In this document: piece after piece, positions 16,761 through 24,247 of the stretch
Position numbering within the stretch: position 1 is the first letter of the stretch
How the letters are laid out: each line of letters opens with the position of its first letter
Assembly (NCBI GenBank): GCA_019420275.1
Contig: JAHZHN010000018.1
Location: forward strand, 1-34,539
Source of the DNA: Clostridiales bacterium
GTDB taxonomy: Bacteria; Bacillota; Clostridia; Lachnospirales; Lachnospiraceae
Reading direction: 5' to 3'
Length of the DNA stretch: 34,539 bases
Notes under the pieces: generated by a model
Seen by the model: the letters and a program-made list of their open reading frames with translations, nothing else
Told to the model about the DNA's origin: nothing
The model's database searches: none
Program-made: the position numbers and the translations under genes

Positions 16761-17834
16761 TTATTCTTCTTCCATATTGCTCAATTTTGCTGCCTGATCT
16801 GCCGCTGTCAGGCTGTCAATCAGTTCATCCAAGTCTCCATTCATAATGGAATCCAGCTTATGGAGTGTCAGTTTAATTCTGTGATCTGTCACACGCCCCT
16901 GAGGATAATTATACGTACGAATTTTTTCAGAACGATCTCCCGTACCAATCTGGCTCTTTCTCTTGGCCGCTTCCTCATCATGAGCCTTCTGCTGCTCTAA
17001 TTCATACAAACGGGACCGTAAGACTTTCAATGCCTTATCCTTATTTTTCAACTGTGATTTTTCATCCTGACAGGAAACAACGATTCCCGTCGGAATATGG
17101 GTCAGGCGGACCGCAGAATCCGTCGTATTGACACACTGTCCTCCGTTTCCTGACGCACGGAATACATCGAAACGGCAGTCATTCAAATCAATTTCCACTT
17201 CAACTTCTTCTACTTCCGGCATAATGGCTACTGTAATTGTAGACGTATGGATCCTTCCCCCGGACTCTGTCGCCGGAATTCTCTGAACTCTGTGGACACC
17301 GCTTTCATATTTAAATCTGGAATAAGCTCCATGTCCGGAAATCATAAATACCAGTTCCTTAAATCCTCCGATTCCACTTTCATTAAAACTCAAAGTTTCT
17401 ACTTTCCAATGACGTCTTTCTGCATAACTGCGGTACATTCTGGCCACATCAGCCACAAACAGTCCAGCTTCATCTCCGCCGGCTCCCGCTCTCATCTCTA
17501 CGATAATGTTTTTATCATCATTTGGATCCTTCGGAATCAACAGAATCTTAAGCTCTTCTTCCAGTTTCTCTACCTTATCTTTGGATTCCGCCAATTCTTC
17601 TTTGGCAAGTTCTCTCATCTCTTCATCACTTTCTTCACTCAGCAATTCAAGACTCTCTTCTACATTTTGTTTCTCCGCCTTGTATTCCTTATATTTCTCA
17701 ACAATTGGAGTCAATTCATTTTGTTCTTTCATTAAATCACGGAATCGGTTCTGATCCGATGCCACAGATGGATCGTTTAATTCCTGCAGCACAGTATCCA
17801 GACGATCTACTAAACTTTCTAATTTATCAAACAT
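16761..17834 (-). CDS. prfA: Peptide chain release factor 1
   Basis: A 357-residue class I release factor. The GGQ tripeptide at 231-233 (ASGNGGQCVNTTDSAVR) triggers peptidyl-tRNA hydrolysis. The P-A-T motif at 187-189 marks RF1, which reads UAA and UAG, rather than RF2 with SPF. The C-terminus NYPQGRVTDHRIKLTLHKLD is typical. The ATG at 17834 is chosen because AAGGAG lies 7 bases upstream; extension to 17876 adds 14 atypical residues and would overlap prmC. prmC, whose product methylates the GGQ glutamine, lies immediately upstream with a 13-base gap. Confidence 0.97.
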   Translation of the reverse strand: MFDKLESLVDRLDTVLQELNDPSVASDQNRFRDLMKEQNELTPIVEKYKEYKAEKQNVEESLELLSEESDEEMRELAKEELAESKDKVEKLEEELKILLIPKDPNDDKNIIVEMRAGAGGDEAGLFVADVARMYRSYAERRHWKVETLSFNESGIGGFKELVFMISGHGAYSRFKYESGVHRVQRIPATESGGRIHTSTITVAIMPEVEEVEVEIDLNDCRFDVFRASGNGGQCVNTTDSAVRLTHIPTGIVVSCQDEKSQLKNKDKALKVLRSRLYELEQQKAHDEEAAKRKSQIGTGDRSEKIRTYNYPQGRVTDHRIKLTLHKLDSIMNGDLDELIDSLTAADQAAKLSNMEEE

Positions 17835-17847
17835 AATCTTCTCCTTC

Positions 17848-18681
17848 TTATTTATTTCCAAAAACCAGCCGGTCAAGTCCTGCCAGATCTTTCTTTATCT
17901 TCACAGAATGAAACCCTTGTTCCTGCATCATTCCCTTAACTGCCTCTCCCTGGTCATATCCGATTTCAAAAGCAAGCATTCCTCCTGCATTTAAATATCC
18001 GGGAGCTTCTTTTATAATCTTACGGTAAAAATACAGACCATCCTCTTTGCCGTCCAGGGCAAGTATCGGTTCATGTTCTCTGACTTCCGGCATCAGCTCT
18101 CTGCATTCTGCCGTTTTAATGTATGGTGGATTCGAAATAATCAGATCAAACGTTCCCTCCACCTGGTCAAACAGATCACTCTCTACAAATTTTACCATAG
18201 GGCAGAGTTTTTTTCCATTTGCTTTTGCCACATTCAGCGCTTTCGGGCTGATATCGGTCCCAATACAAAACTTTGGTTTCATCAGCAGCGCCAGACTAAT
18301 TGCAATACAGCCGGATCCTGTACACAAATCCAGGATCTTCTCAGGATGAATCCCAGTCGCTATTACTTCTTCTAAGACAGTCTCTGTATCTGCCCTGGGA
18401 ATCAGCACATCTGAATTCACCAAAAAAGAATATCCCATAAATTCCTGGGTTCCCAGCAGATATTGCAGCGGACATCTTTCCTTTGCTCTTTTTTGCAGCA
18501 GTTCCTGATATTTCTGCAGGCCAGGTACATCCGTTACTTCTTCTGTCATTCCAAATAAATAATCTTCCCTGGCAACGCCAAGACAATCGGAAAACAAATA
18601 CCACGCTTCTCCTGAAGCATTCTCAATTCCTTCTTTTTCCAGTATCTCCTGTCCAAAAGCGACCCATTCTCTTCTATTCAT
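17848..18681 (-). CDS. prmC: Release factor glutamine N5-methyltransferase
   Basis: A 277-residue HemK/PrmC methyltransferase that uses S-adenosylmethionine to methylate the GGQ glutamine of RF1 and RF2. SAM-binding motif I is LDLCTGSGCIAIS (about 118-128), and the NPPY catalytic motif is at 184-187. The N-terminal helical domain that contacts the release factor is complete, with LQYLLGTQEFMG. The ATG lies inside the last codons of the upstream DUF1385 gene (8-base overlap), which implies translational coupling. The stop lies 13 bases before prfA. Confidence 0.95.
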   Translation of the reverse strand: MNRREWVAFGQEILEKEGIENASGEAWYLFSDCLGVAREDYLFGMTEEVTDVPGLQKYQELLQKRAKERCPLQYLLGTQEFMGYSFLVNSDVLIPRADTETVLEEVIATGIHPEKILDLCTGSGCIAISLALLMKPKFCIGTDISPKALNVAKANGKKLCPMVKFVESDLFDQVEGTFDLIISNPPYIKTAECRELMPEVREHEPILALDGKEDGLYFYRKIIKEAPGYLNAGGMLAFEIGYDQGEAVKGMMQEQGFHSVKIKKDLAGLDRLVFGNK

Positions 18682-19609
18682 GACGTCTTCTTTCCTTTTC
18701 TAAATATTCTTTCCAGTCAAAGACTCCTTCGACCGATGCGACTGCCACCTCGATCATAGATTCATCCGGCTCTTTTGTCGTCAGTCTCTGAAGACACAGT
18801 CCCGGCTTGCTGAAAATCTGCACCAGAGGATGATCACTGTTTCCTGCCAGACGAATGAACTCATAGGAAACTCCTGCCACAACCGGCAGAAGAAGAAGCC
18901 TCAATAACACCCTGAGCCAGATTGCATCCACACGGATAAAGAAGAAGAACACCATACTTATGATCATTACGATGAAAATAAAACTGGTACCGCATCTTTT
19001 ATGCAGCCTTGAATATCTCTTGATATTTTCTGGTGTCAAATCTTCCCCCGCTTCCAGACAATTGATCGTCTTATGTTCCGCGCCGTGATACATAAAGACT
19101 CTTTTAATATCTTCCATTCTGGAAATCAGCACAATATATCCCAGAAAAATTCCAATCCGAATCAAACCTTCTACAAGAAGGATAAGATAAGTATTCCGAA
19201 TCCATCTTCCAAGAACTTCCGATGCAAGATACGGCAGAACCATAAAAAGTCCTATAGACACCGCCAGAGAAAAAAGCAGCACAAACGCCATCATAATACT
19301 TTCTCCCTTTCCTGAGCTGATCTTATCCAGCATCTGATCAATTTTCCCCGGTTCTTTCTCTTCTTCTTCCTCGAAAAAACTTGCAGAATAATTCAGAGTA
19401 GAAATTCCAATCACCATAGATTCCACAAAATTGACTATGCCCCTTAAAATCGGCAGTTTAAAGATTGGATGTTTGTCCGCAAAGCTCACACATTTTCTTA
19501 CTTTCGTCTCTATTTTCCCATCCGGCTTTCTTACAGAAACGGCATAACGATCCATATTTTTCATCATTACACCTTCCATCACCGCCTGCCCTCCGATACG
19601 AACCGCCAT
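18674..19609 (-). CDS. DUF1385 / YqhQ-like membrane protein
   Basis: A 311-residue integral membrane protein of the DUF1385 family (B. subtilis YqhQ). It starts with the family signature VRIGGQAVMEGVMMK. Hydrophobic segments are seen near residues 110-135, 140-165, 200-225 and 230-250. The conserved YHGAEHKTIN lies between them. An acidic loop EEEEEKEP follows the first third. The biochemical function of the family is not established as far as I know. The ATG at 19609 is chosen because AAGGAG lies 7 bases upstream. The order rpmE, YqhQ-like, prmC, prfA is common in Firmicutes. Confidence 0.9.
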   Translation of the reverse strand: MAVRIGGQAVMEGVMMKNMDRYAVSVRKPDGKIETKVRKCVSFADKHPIFKLPILRGIVNFVESMVIGISTLNYSASFFEEEEEKEPGKIDQMLDKISSGKGESIMMAFVLLFSLAVSIGLFMVLPYLASEVLGRWIRNTYLILLVEGLIRIGIFLGYIVLISRMEDIKRVFMYHGAEHKTINCLEAGEDLTPENIKRYSRLHKRCGTSFIFIVMIISMVFFFFIRVDAIWLRVLLRLLLLPVVAGVSYEFIRLAGNSDHPLVQIFSKPGLCLQRLTTKEPDESMIEVAVASVEGVFDWKEYLEKERRRHE

Positions 19610-19633
19610 GATTGTCTCCTTTATTCCTTGCAA

Positions 19634-19667
19634 TAAAAAAGGCTGAGATTAAAAGATAACCTCAACC
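19634..19667 (-). terminator. Partial terminator after rpmE
   Basis: GGTTGAG (19661-19667) pairs with CTCAGCC (19641-19647) on the minus strand with one G-U pair, followed by a T-run (19634-19640). It lies 16 bases after the rpmE stop and 25 bases before the YqhQ-like start, so it could separate or attenuate the two. Confidence 0.6.
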
Positions 19668-19682
19668 TGATTTCCAGTTTTT

Positions 19683-19883
19683 CTACTTAACACCATATTT
19701 ACGATTGAACTTATCAATACGTCCGCGAGCCTGTGTCGCTTTCTGCTGTCCTGTGTAGAATGAATGACATTTAGAACAGATCTCCACATGGATATCTTCC
19801 TTTGTTGATCCTGTCACAAATTCATTTCCACAGTTGCATACTACTTTTGCCTGATAATATTTTGGATGGATTCCTTCACGCAT
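19683..19883 (-). CDS. rpmE: 50S ribosomal protein L31 (zinc type)
   Basis: A 66-residue L31. It starts MREGIHPKYYQAKVVCNCG and has the four-cysteine zinc site (CNC and CSKC), marking it as the zinc-binding C+ form rather than the Zur-induced C- form. ATG at 19883 is preferred since AGAGGTG lies 6 bases upstream; a GTG in frame at 19892 lies inside that site. It has its own promoter and a leader of roughly 85 bases that can fold. Confidence 0.96.
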   Translation of the reverse strand: MREGIHPKYYQAKVVCNCGNEFVTGSTKEDIHVEICSKCHSFYTGQQKATQARGRIDKFNRKYGVK

Positions 19884-19909
19884 GTTTTTCACCTCTTCTT
19901 AAAATTTCT

Positions 19910-20004
19910 GTTGGATTTTGCCAACGTATACATACTTTGACTTTCGTCATTTCTTGTTTTTATAACAGCTTTTTTATTCTATCACATGAATAGAAAGAAT
20001 GCAA
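19910..20004 (-). promoter_or_regulatory. rpmE promoter and leader hairpin
   Basis: The minus strand reads TTGCAT (19999-20004), a 17-base spacer and TGATAGAAT, an extended -10 (TAGAAT 19976-19981). The leader contains a GTTGG/CCAAC hairpin (19910-19914 with 19921-19925) just upstream of the ribosome site. Autoregulatory L31 leaders are known in Firmicutes; whether this is one is untested. Confidence 0.55.
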
Positions 20005-20033
20005 ATACTTTTTCTTAATTTTTAAAAATCTTA

Positions 20034-21341
20034 TTATCTTCTCAGAAGAGATCTTTTTGTAAGTTCCACAAACTCCTCGTTGCTCTTGGTCCGTTTGAAC
20101 AAATCCAGCATCTGCTCTAAAAATTCTTCCGATCTGCTGCCTGACAATTCTTTATGAAGAGCTGTTACAACCGAAGTTTCGTCCTTGCTCAAAAGCAGTT
20201 CTTCCCGTCTGGTTCCTGATTTCGCAATATCTACCGCAGGGAAAATCCTCTTTTCTGACAATTTTCTGCTAAGAACAATCTCCATATTTCCCGTTCCCTT
20301 AAATTCTTCAAAAATAACATCATCCATTTTGCTGCCTGTTTCCACCAAAGCTGTAGCAAGAATAGTCAAACTTCCGCCTTCTCTCATATTTCGGGCAGCA
20401 CCAAAAAATTTCTTCGGCATATACAAAGCAGCCGGATCCAATCCGCCGGTAAGTGTTCTTCCGCTTGGCGGTACTGTAAGATTATAGGCTCTCGCCAAAC
20501 GGGTAATGCTGTCCAGCAAAATCACCACATCTTCCTTGTGCTCAACCAAACGCTTGGCTCTTTCTAATACCATCTCTGATACTCGTTTATGATGCTCTGG
20601 AAGTTCATCAAACGTAGAATAAATGACTTCTACATTCTTTCCCTCAATAGATTCCTTAAAATCCGTCACTTCTTCCGGACGCTCATCGATCAAAAGTACG
20701 ATCAGCTTAATATTCTTATAATTGCTGCTGATACTCTGGGCAATTTGTTTCAGCAACGTGGTCTTTCCTGTCTTCGGGGGTGAAACGATCATTCCTCTCT
20801 GACCTTTTCCTACCGGAGACAGCAAATCTACCATACGCATAGGAAGAGACGCAGATCCTGTTTCCAGATTTAACCGCTCCTGTGGAAAAATCGGAGTAAG
20901 ATCTTCAAAATGTTTCCTTCTGGCCGCTGTTTCCGGCGGATATCCATTGACAGACTCTACGAATAACAATGCACTGAATTTTTCACTCTGCGTTTTTACG
21001 CGGATTGCTCCAGACAAAATATCACCTGTCTTCAAATTGAATTTGCGAATCTGAGCCGGAGATACATAGATATCATTTTCTCCCGGCAGATAATTCTCAC
21101 TCCGAATAAATCCATATCCATCCGGCATCACTTCCAGAATACCGTTTGCCTTCTCACCGCTGTCTAAACTTTTTATATTTTTTGGAAATTCTTTTCCCAT
21201 ATTTTTCTTCTGATTATGCTTCTGGTCATATGCCTCAAGAGCTTCGATCAGTTCTTTTTTCTTTAAGGCAGAAATTCCCTTCATCTTTCGTTCTTTGGCA
21301 ATTTCACGCAGCTCCATTACCGATTTTTCCTGATATATCAT
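20034..21341 (-). CDS. rho: Transcription termination factor Rho
   Basis: A 435-residue hexameric RNA helicase. The Rho-N helical domain lies at about 8-40 (VMELREIAKERKMKG), followed by the cold-shock-like RNA-binding domain with GYGFIR at 75-80. The ATPase has Walker A PPKTGKT at 188-194, Walker B VVILLDSITRLARAYN and the SGSRSEEFLEQML C-terminus. The ATG at 21341 is chosen because AAAGGAG lies 7 bases upstream; earlier in-frame starts run into sigF. It follows sigF by 61 bases with no clear promoter in between, so readthrough from the spoIIA operon may contribute. Confidence 0.97.
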   Translation of the reverse strand: MIYQEKSVMELREIAKERKMKGISALKKKELIEALEAYDQKHNQKKNMGKEFPKNIKSLDSGEKANGILEVMPDGYGFIRSENYLPGENDIYVSPAQIRKFNLKTGDILSGAIRVKTQSEKFSALLFVESVNGYPPETAARRKHFEDLTPIFPQERLNLETGSASLPMRMVDLLSPVGKGQRGMIVSPPKTGKTTLLKQIAQSISSNYKNIKLIVLLIDERPEEVTDFKESIEGKNVEVIYSTFDELPEHHKRVSEMVLERAKRLVEHKEDVVILLDSITRLARAYNLTVPPSGRTLTGGLDPAALYMPKKFFGAARNMREGGSLTILATALVETGSKMDDVIFEEFKGTGNMEIVLSRKLSEKRIFPAVDIAKSGTRREELLLSKDETSVVTALHKELSGSRSEEFLEQMLDLFKRTKSNEEFVELTKRSLLRR

Positions 21342-21402
21342 AAATGTTTCTCCTTTGTTCTGGGAAAATGGACGATCTGTCCACAGATTTGATATTTCCA
21401 TT

Positions 21403-22140
21403 TTAGCATATTTTTCCGGAATGTCCAATGATTTGTTCTCTCAGCCTTCTTAATATCTTTTTTTCCAACCTTGAAACCTGCACCTGAGAAATATGAAGAA
21501 TGCCTGCAATTTCCTGCTGAGTCTTTCCCTGAAAATATCGGTATTCAATCAATTTTTTCTCCTCCTGAGATAATTCTTTCATAGATTCTTCCAAAATAAC
21601 ATGATTGATTACCGCTTCTTCCTCATTTTCTTTTTGAGGCAAACGGTCCAGAAGCAGAATCTCACTGCCGTCTCCCTGATAGGTTGGCTGATGGAGCGAT
21701 TCCACATCCTTATTAGCCTCCATCGCCACTACAATTTCTTCTCTTGCAAGATTTGTTTCTTTTGCCAGCTCATCCAGCGTTGCCTCTCTCTGGTGTTCCA
21801 TGGAAAATGCCTCCATTGCCTGCCGAATCTTATAGGCATTTTCCTTTAGAGACCTGCTCACTTTGATCATTCCGTCATCTCTTAAAAACCGTTTGATTTC
21901 TCCTGTGATCATTGGCACTGCATAAGTTGAAAATTTTACATCATAAGACAGATCAAATTTGTCCACTGCTTTCAGAAGACCAATGCTCCCAATCTGGAAC
22001 AAATCATCCGGATCATATCCTCTGTTGGTAAAGCGCCTTACAACGCTCCAGATCAGTCCCATATTATTTAACACGATTTTTTCTCTTGCTTCTTCATCTC
22101 CTTCTTTGGTAAGCCGCAGCAATTCCCTCGTCTCATCCAT
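21403..22140 (-). CDS. sigF: Forespore RNA polymerase sigma factor SigF
   Basis: A 245-residue sporulation sigma factor. Region 2 shows IWSVVRRFTNRGYDPDDLFQ and GSIGLLKAVDKFDLSYDVKF, typical of SigF/SigG. Region 4 ends with a helix-turn-helix (QQEIAGILHISQVQVSRLEKK). SpoIIAB holds it inactive until SpoIIAA frees it in the forespore. I choose ATG 22140, which overlaps the spoIIAB stop by 8 bases; GGAGG is 14 bases upstream, so translational coupling is likely. A TTG at 22161 would start inside that ribosome site. Its place last in a spoIIAA-AB-sigF set makes it SigF rather than SigG. Confidence 0.96.
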   Translation of the reverse strand: MDETRELLRLTKEGDEEAREKIVLNNMGLIWSVVRRFTNRGYDPDDLFQIGSIGLLKAVDKFDLSYDVKFSTYAVPMITGEIKRFLRDDGMIKVSRSLKENAYKIRQAMEAFSMEHQREATLDELAKETNLAREEIVVAMEANKDVESLHQPTYQGDGSEILLLDRLPQKENEEEAVINHVILEESMKELSQEEKKLIEYRYFQGKTQQEIAGILHISQVQVSRLEKKILRRLREQIIGHSGKIC

Positions 22141-22561
22141 GAAAAGCTTCTGTACCTCCAATGGTCCGTTCCATGATCACTTTCGTTCCCCTGCCTGACT
22201 CTGAGATTACCTCTACCTTGTCCATAAATGCTTCCATAAAAGAAAATCCCATTCCTGTTCTCTCATCTTCTGCTTTTGTCGTATACATAGGCTCCATTGC
22301 CTTTTTGACATCTGCAATTCCAACCCCAAAATCTTCCACTGTTATCATCATGCACCTTCCTTCATGTGAGATATCCAAAATTACCTTTCCCTCTCCATTG
22401 TCATAGGCATGTACAATACAGTTGGTAACTGCTTCTGATACTGCAGTCTTTACATCCGCCATTTCCTCCACTGTAGGATCAAAGCGCATCATATATGCTG
22501 CCGTTACCACACGGGCAATTCCTTCATTCTCAGATTCACTGTTAAATTCTAAATGTATCAT
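22133..22561 (-). CDS. spoIIAB: Anti-sigma F factor / serine kinase SpoIIAB
   Basis: A 142-residue GHKL-fold kinase that binds SigF and phosphorylates SpoIIAA. The N box is EAVTNCIVHAYD, the G1 box DFGVGIAD and the G2 box ERTGMGFSFME. The ATG at 22561 follows GGGAGGAG by 5 bases; the GTG at 22576 lies in that ribosome site. It follows spoIIAA by 21 bases and overlaps sigF. Confidence 0.96.
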   Translation of the reverse strand: MIHLEFNSESENEGIARVVTAAYMMRFDPTVEEMADVKTAVSEAVTNCIVHAYDNGEGKVILDISHEGRCMMITVEDFGVGIADVKKAMEPMYTTKAEDERTGMGFSFMEAFMDKVEVISESGRGTKVIMERTIGGTEAFHG

Positions 22562-22582
22562 CGATTCTCCTCCCACTTGATT

Positions 22583-22888
22583 CTATTTTTCCTTAACGAT
22601 TCGATTCAGTCCCGCCATATGAGCCACCCTTTTTACAGCTTCATTCATATGACTGACAGAGACTGTCCCGCCCATAGGCTGTACCTGTTTGTACCGTCCC
22701 AGAATAACACCAACTCCTGAACTGTCCATAAATCCTGATTTTGAAAAATCAAATTCAATATCTCGAATTGGATAAGATTTTAAAATCACCTCACACTGTC
22801 TGCGGACCTTTTTCGCCAGATGGTGATCCAGTTCTCCATCAAGACGAATGTACAGCGTCCGATTTTCTACCTGATATTCCGTTGACAT
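22583..22888 (-). CDS. spoIIAA: Anti-sigma F factor antagonist SpoIIAA
   Basis: A 101-residue STAS-domain protein. The phosphorylated serine lies in FMDSSGVGVILGRY (S57, matching B. subtilis S58). Dephosphorylated SpoIIAA displaces SigF from SpoIIAB in the forespore. The ATG at 22888 follows GAGAGG by 7 bases; a longer in-frame reading to 22993 adds a hydrophobic stretch that runs through the preceding terminator, so it is not real. Confidence 0.96.
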   Translation of the reverse strand: MSTEYQVENRTLYIRLDGELDHHLAKKVRRQCEVILKSYPIRDIEFDFSKSGFMDSSGVGVILGRYKQVQPMGGTVSVSHMNEAVKRVAHMAGLNRIVKEK

Positions 22889-22917
22889 TCTGCTGCCTCT
22901 CTTTCTTTTTAGAAATG

Positions 22918-22946
22918 AAATGCCATCTCCTCCACGGCATTCCTTT
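22918..22946 (-). promoter_or_regulatory. Sigma-H-type promoter of spoIIA operon
   Basis: On the minus strand AAAGGAATG (22938-22946), an 11-base spacer and ATGGCATTT (22918-22926) closely fit the known sigma-H pattern RnAGGAWWW-N11/12-RnnGAATWW, with one mismatch in each box. The start would be near 22910, 22 bases before spoIIAA. B. subtilis spoIIA is a sigma-H/Spo0A target, which supports the reading. The boxes also contain an AATGCC/GGCATT inverted repeat. Confidence 0.55.
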
Positions 22947-22956
22947 ATAAACAAAA

Positions 22957-23012
22957 AAAGATAAAAGAAAAGAAGAATGTGTTTCTTTTCCATTCTTCTT
23001 TCTTTTATCTTT
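22957..23012 (-). terminator. Terminator of the TPR-protein operon
   Basis: A stem of 22 bp with one bulged A (22957-22979 with 22991-23012) is followed on the minus strand by seven Ts. It lies 36 bases after the TPR gene stop and insulates the spoIIA operon. Confidence 0.88.
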
Positions 23013-23047
23013 CGTGTTTCAGTCTTTCTGTCCAGTGCCTTCCAAAA

Positions 23048-24232
23048 CTACTGAAGCTGGCTTACTTTCTGTTTTGCCGTACTTGCACTTCTTGTGGAAG
23101 GGAACTTCTTAATGATCTGGTTGTAAATTTTTACTGCGTTATCAGTATCTTTATTATCTTCATAAGCTCTTGCAAGATAATAGTAAGCATTCACCTGTGT
23201 ATTATCTACTTTTGTCGCATTGGTCAAATATGTGATTGCTGTCTTATAATCTTTTGATTTATAGGCGCTTAACCCTTTGCTGTAAAGACCGCTGTAGGCA
23301 CTTGGATAAACCTTCTTTGTAAGATCTGTATAGATTTTTTTCATATTGTCTGTCGTAAGCTTATCACTGTCAATGCTGAGCAATGCTGTAGCAGCTTCAT
23401 CATACTTATTGTCTGTATAGTCCTGCATTGCAGTCAAAAGGGTATCATAAATTCCGCCTTCTTCACCGTTTTTTGTATATTCTTCCAGCTCATCCTCTGC
23501 TTTCTTCTGAGCATCCTGAGCTTCCTTTAACTGTGTCTCTTTAGTAAGAAGCTGTTCCTGATAGTCTTCTGACTGACTGGACGCCTGGCTCTTGAAACTG
23601 GCTCTTACTGTAGGATAGATCAGTACAGCTGCAACAACGATCCCGATCACAATTCCTGCAATCATATAAAACATTGGACTCTTTGTCTTTCCGCTCTCCT
23701 GGGAAATGCCGCCGCTAAACGGATTGGAAAGTCTCGTTTTTGGAGATTCCTGTGCTGTCTCCTTTTTTTCCTTTTTGTCCTTTCTTTCTTTCCGTTCCTT
23801 TTTTTCTTTCTTTTCTTTTTTCTCTTTTCTTTCTTCTGCTGTTACTTCTTCTTCCGGTTCCTCTTTAAATTCCCGCATATATTCTTTTGCAGATTCATTT
23901 TCAGGATCAATGGCAAAAATCTGATCCAGCGCATCTTTTGCAGCTGTGTAATCTTCTGCCTTCATGGATAAAAGAGCCATCAAAAGATATGCATCCGTAA
24001 AATTTGGAATGGCCGCCACTACATTTTTAAGCTGAAGCATCGCCAGGTCATCATTTCCCTGCTTTGCATAATTCAATGCCTGATTATACTTCTTGATCAT
24101 CTGATTTGCTTTATATAATTCGGTCTTATTATGTTTAATCTGTTCTAATTCATCTCCGTTAAAATTCTCTTCCGCGTCTTCTAAATCTGCACAAGGCTGA
24201 AACTTCTCCAACTCTTCATTAAAGTCTAACAT
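23048..24232 (-). CDS. TPR membrane protein with K/E-rich linker
   Basis: A 394-residue bitopic membrane protein. The N-terminal half (about 40-120) carries tetratricopeptide-like helices (YNQALNYAKQGNDDLAMLQL, DYTAAKDALDQIFAIDPEN). A low-complexity lysine/glutamate stretch follows at 133-158. One membrane segment lies at about 186-207, then a coiled coil (225-255) and further TPR repeats (263-390), including KDYKTAITYLTNATKVD. With no signal peptide, the N-terminal half should be cytoplasmic and the C-terminal half outside (inference). Function unknown; such proteins often act in envelope assembly. It is the last gene of the rluF-to-folC run, 15 bases after folC. Confidence 0.85.
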   Translation of the reverse strand: MLDFNEELEKFQPCADLEDAEENFNGDELEQIKHNKTELYKANQMIKKYNQALNYAKQGNDDLAMLQLKNVVAAIPNFTDAYLLMALLSMKAEDYTAAKDALDQIFAIDPENESAKEYMREFKEEPEEEVTAEERKEKKEKKEKKERKERKDKKEKKETAQESPKTRLSNPFSGGISQESGKTKSPMFYMIAGIVIGIVVAAVLIYPTVRASFKSQASSQSEDYQEQLLTKETQLKEAQDAQKKAEDELEEYTKNGEEGGIYDTLLTAMQDYTDNKYDEAATALLSIDSDKLTTDNMKKIYTDLTKKVYPSAYSGLYSKGLSAYKSKDYKTAITYLTNATKVDNTQVNAYYYLARAYEDNKDTDNAVKIYNQIIKKFPSTRSASTAKQKVSQLQ

Positions 24233-24247
24233 GTTATTTCCTCCTGA

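Noticed and set aside
22889..22993. N-terminal extension of SpoIIAA
   Set aside because: The extension would be translated from the upstream terminator hairpin and skips the better ribosome site at the 22888 ATG.
23767..23840. Repeat-like tract suggesting a microsatellite or repeat element
   Set aside because: It encodes the K/E-rich linker of the TPR protein in frame; codon-level low complexity explains it.
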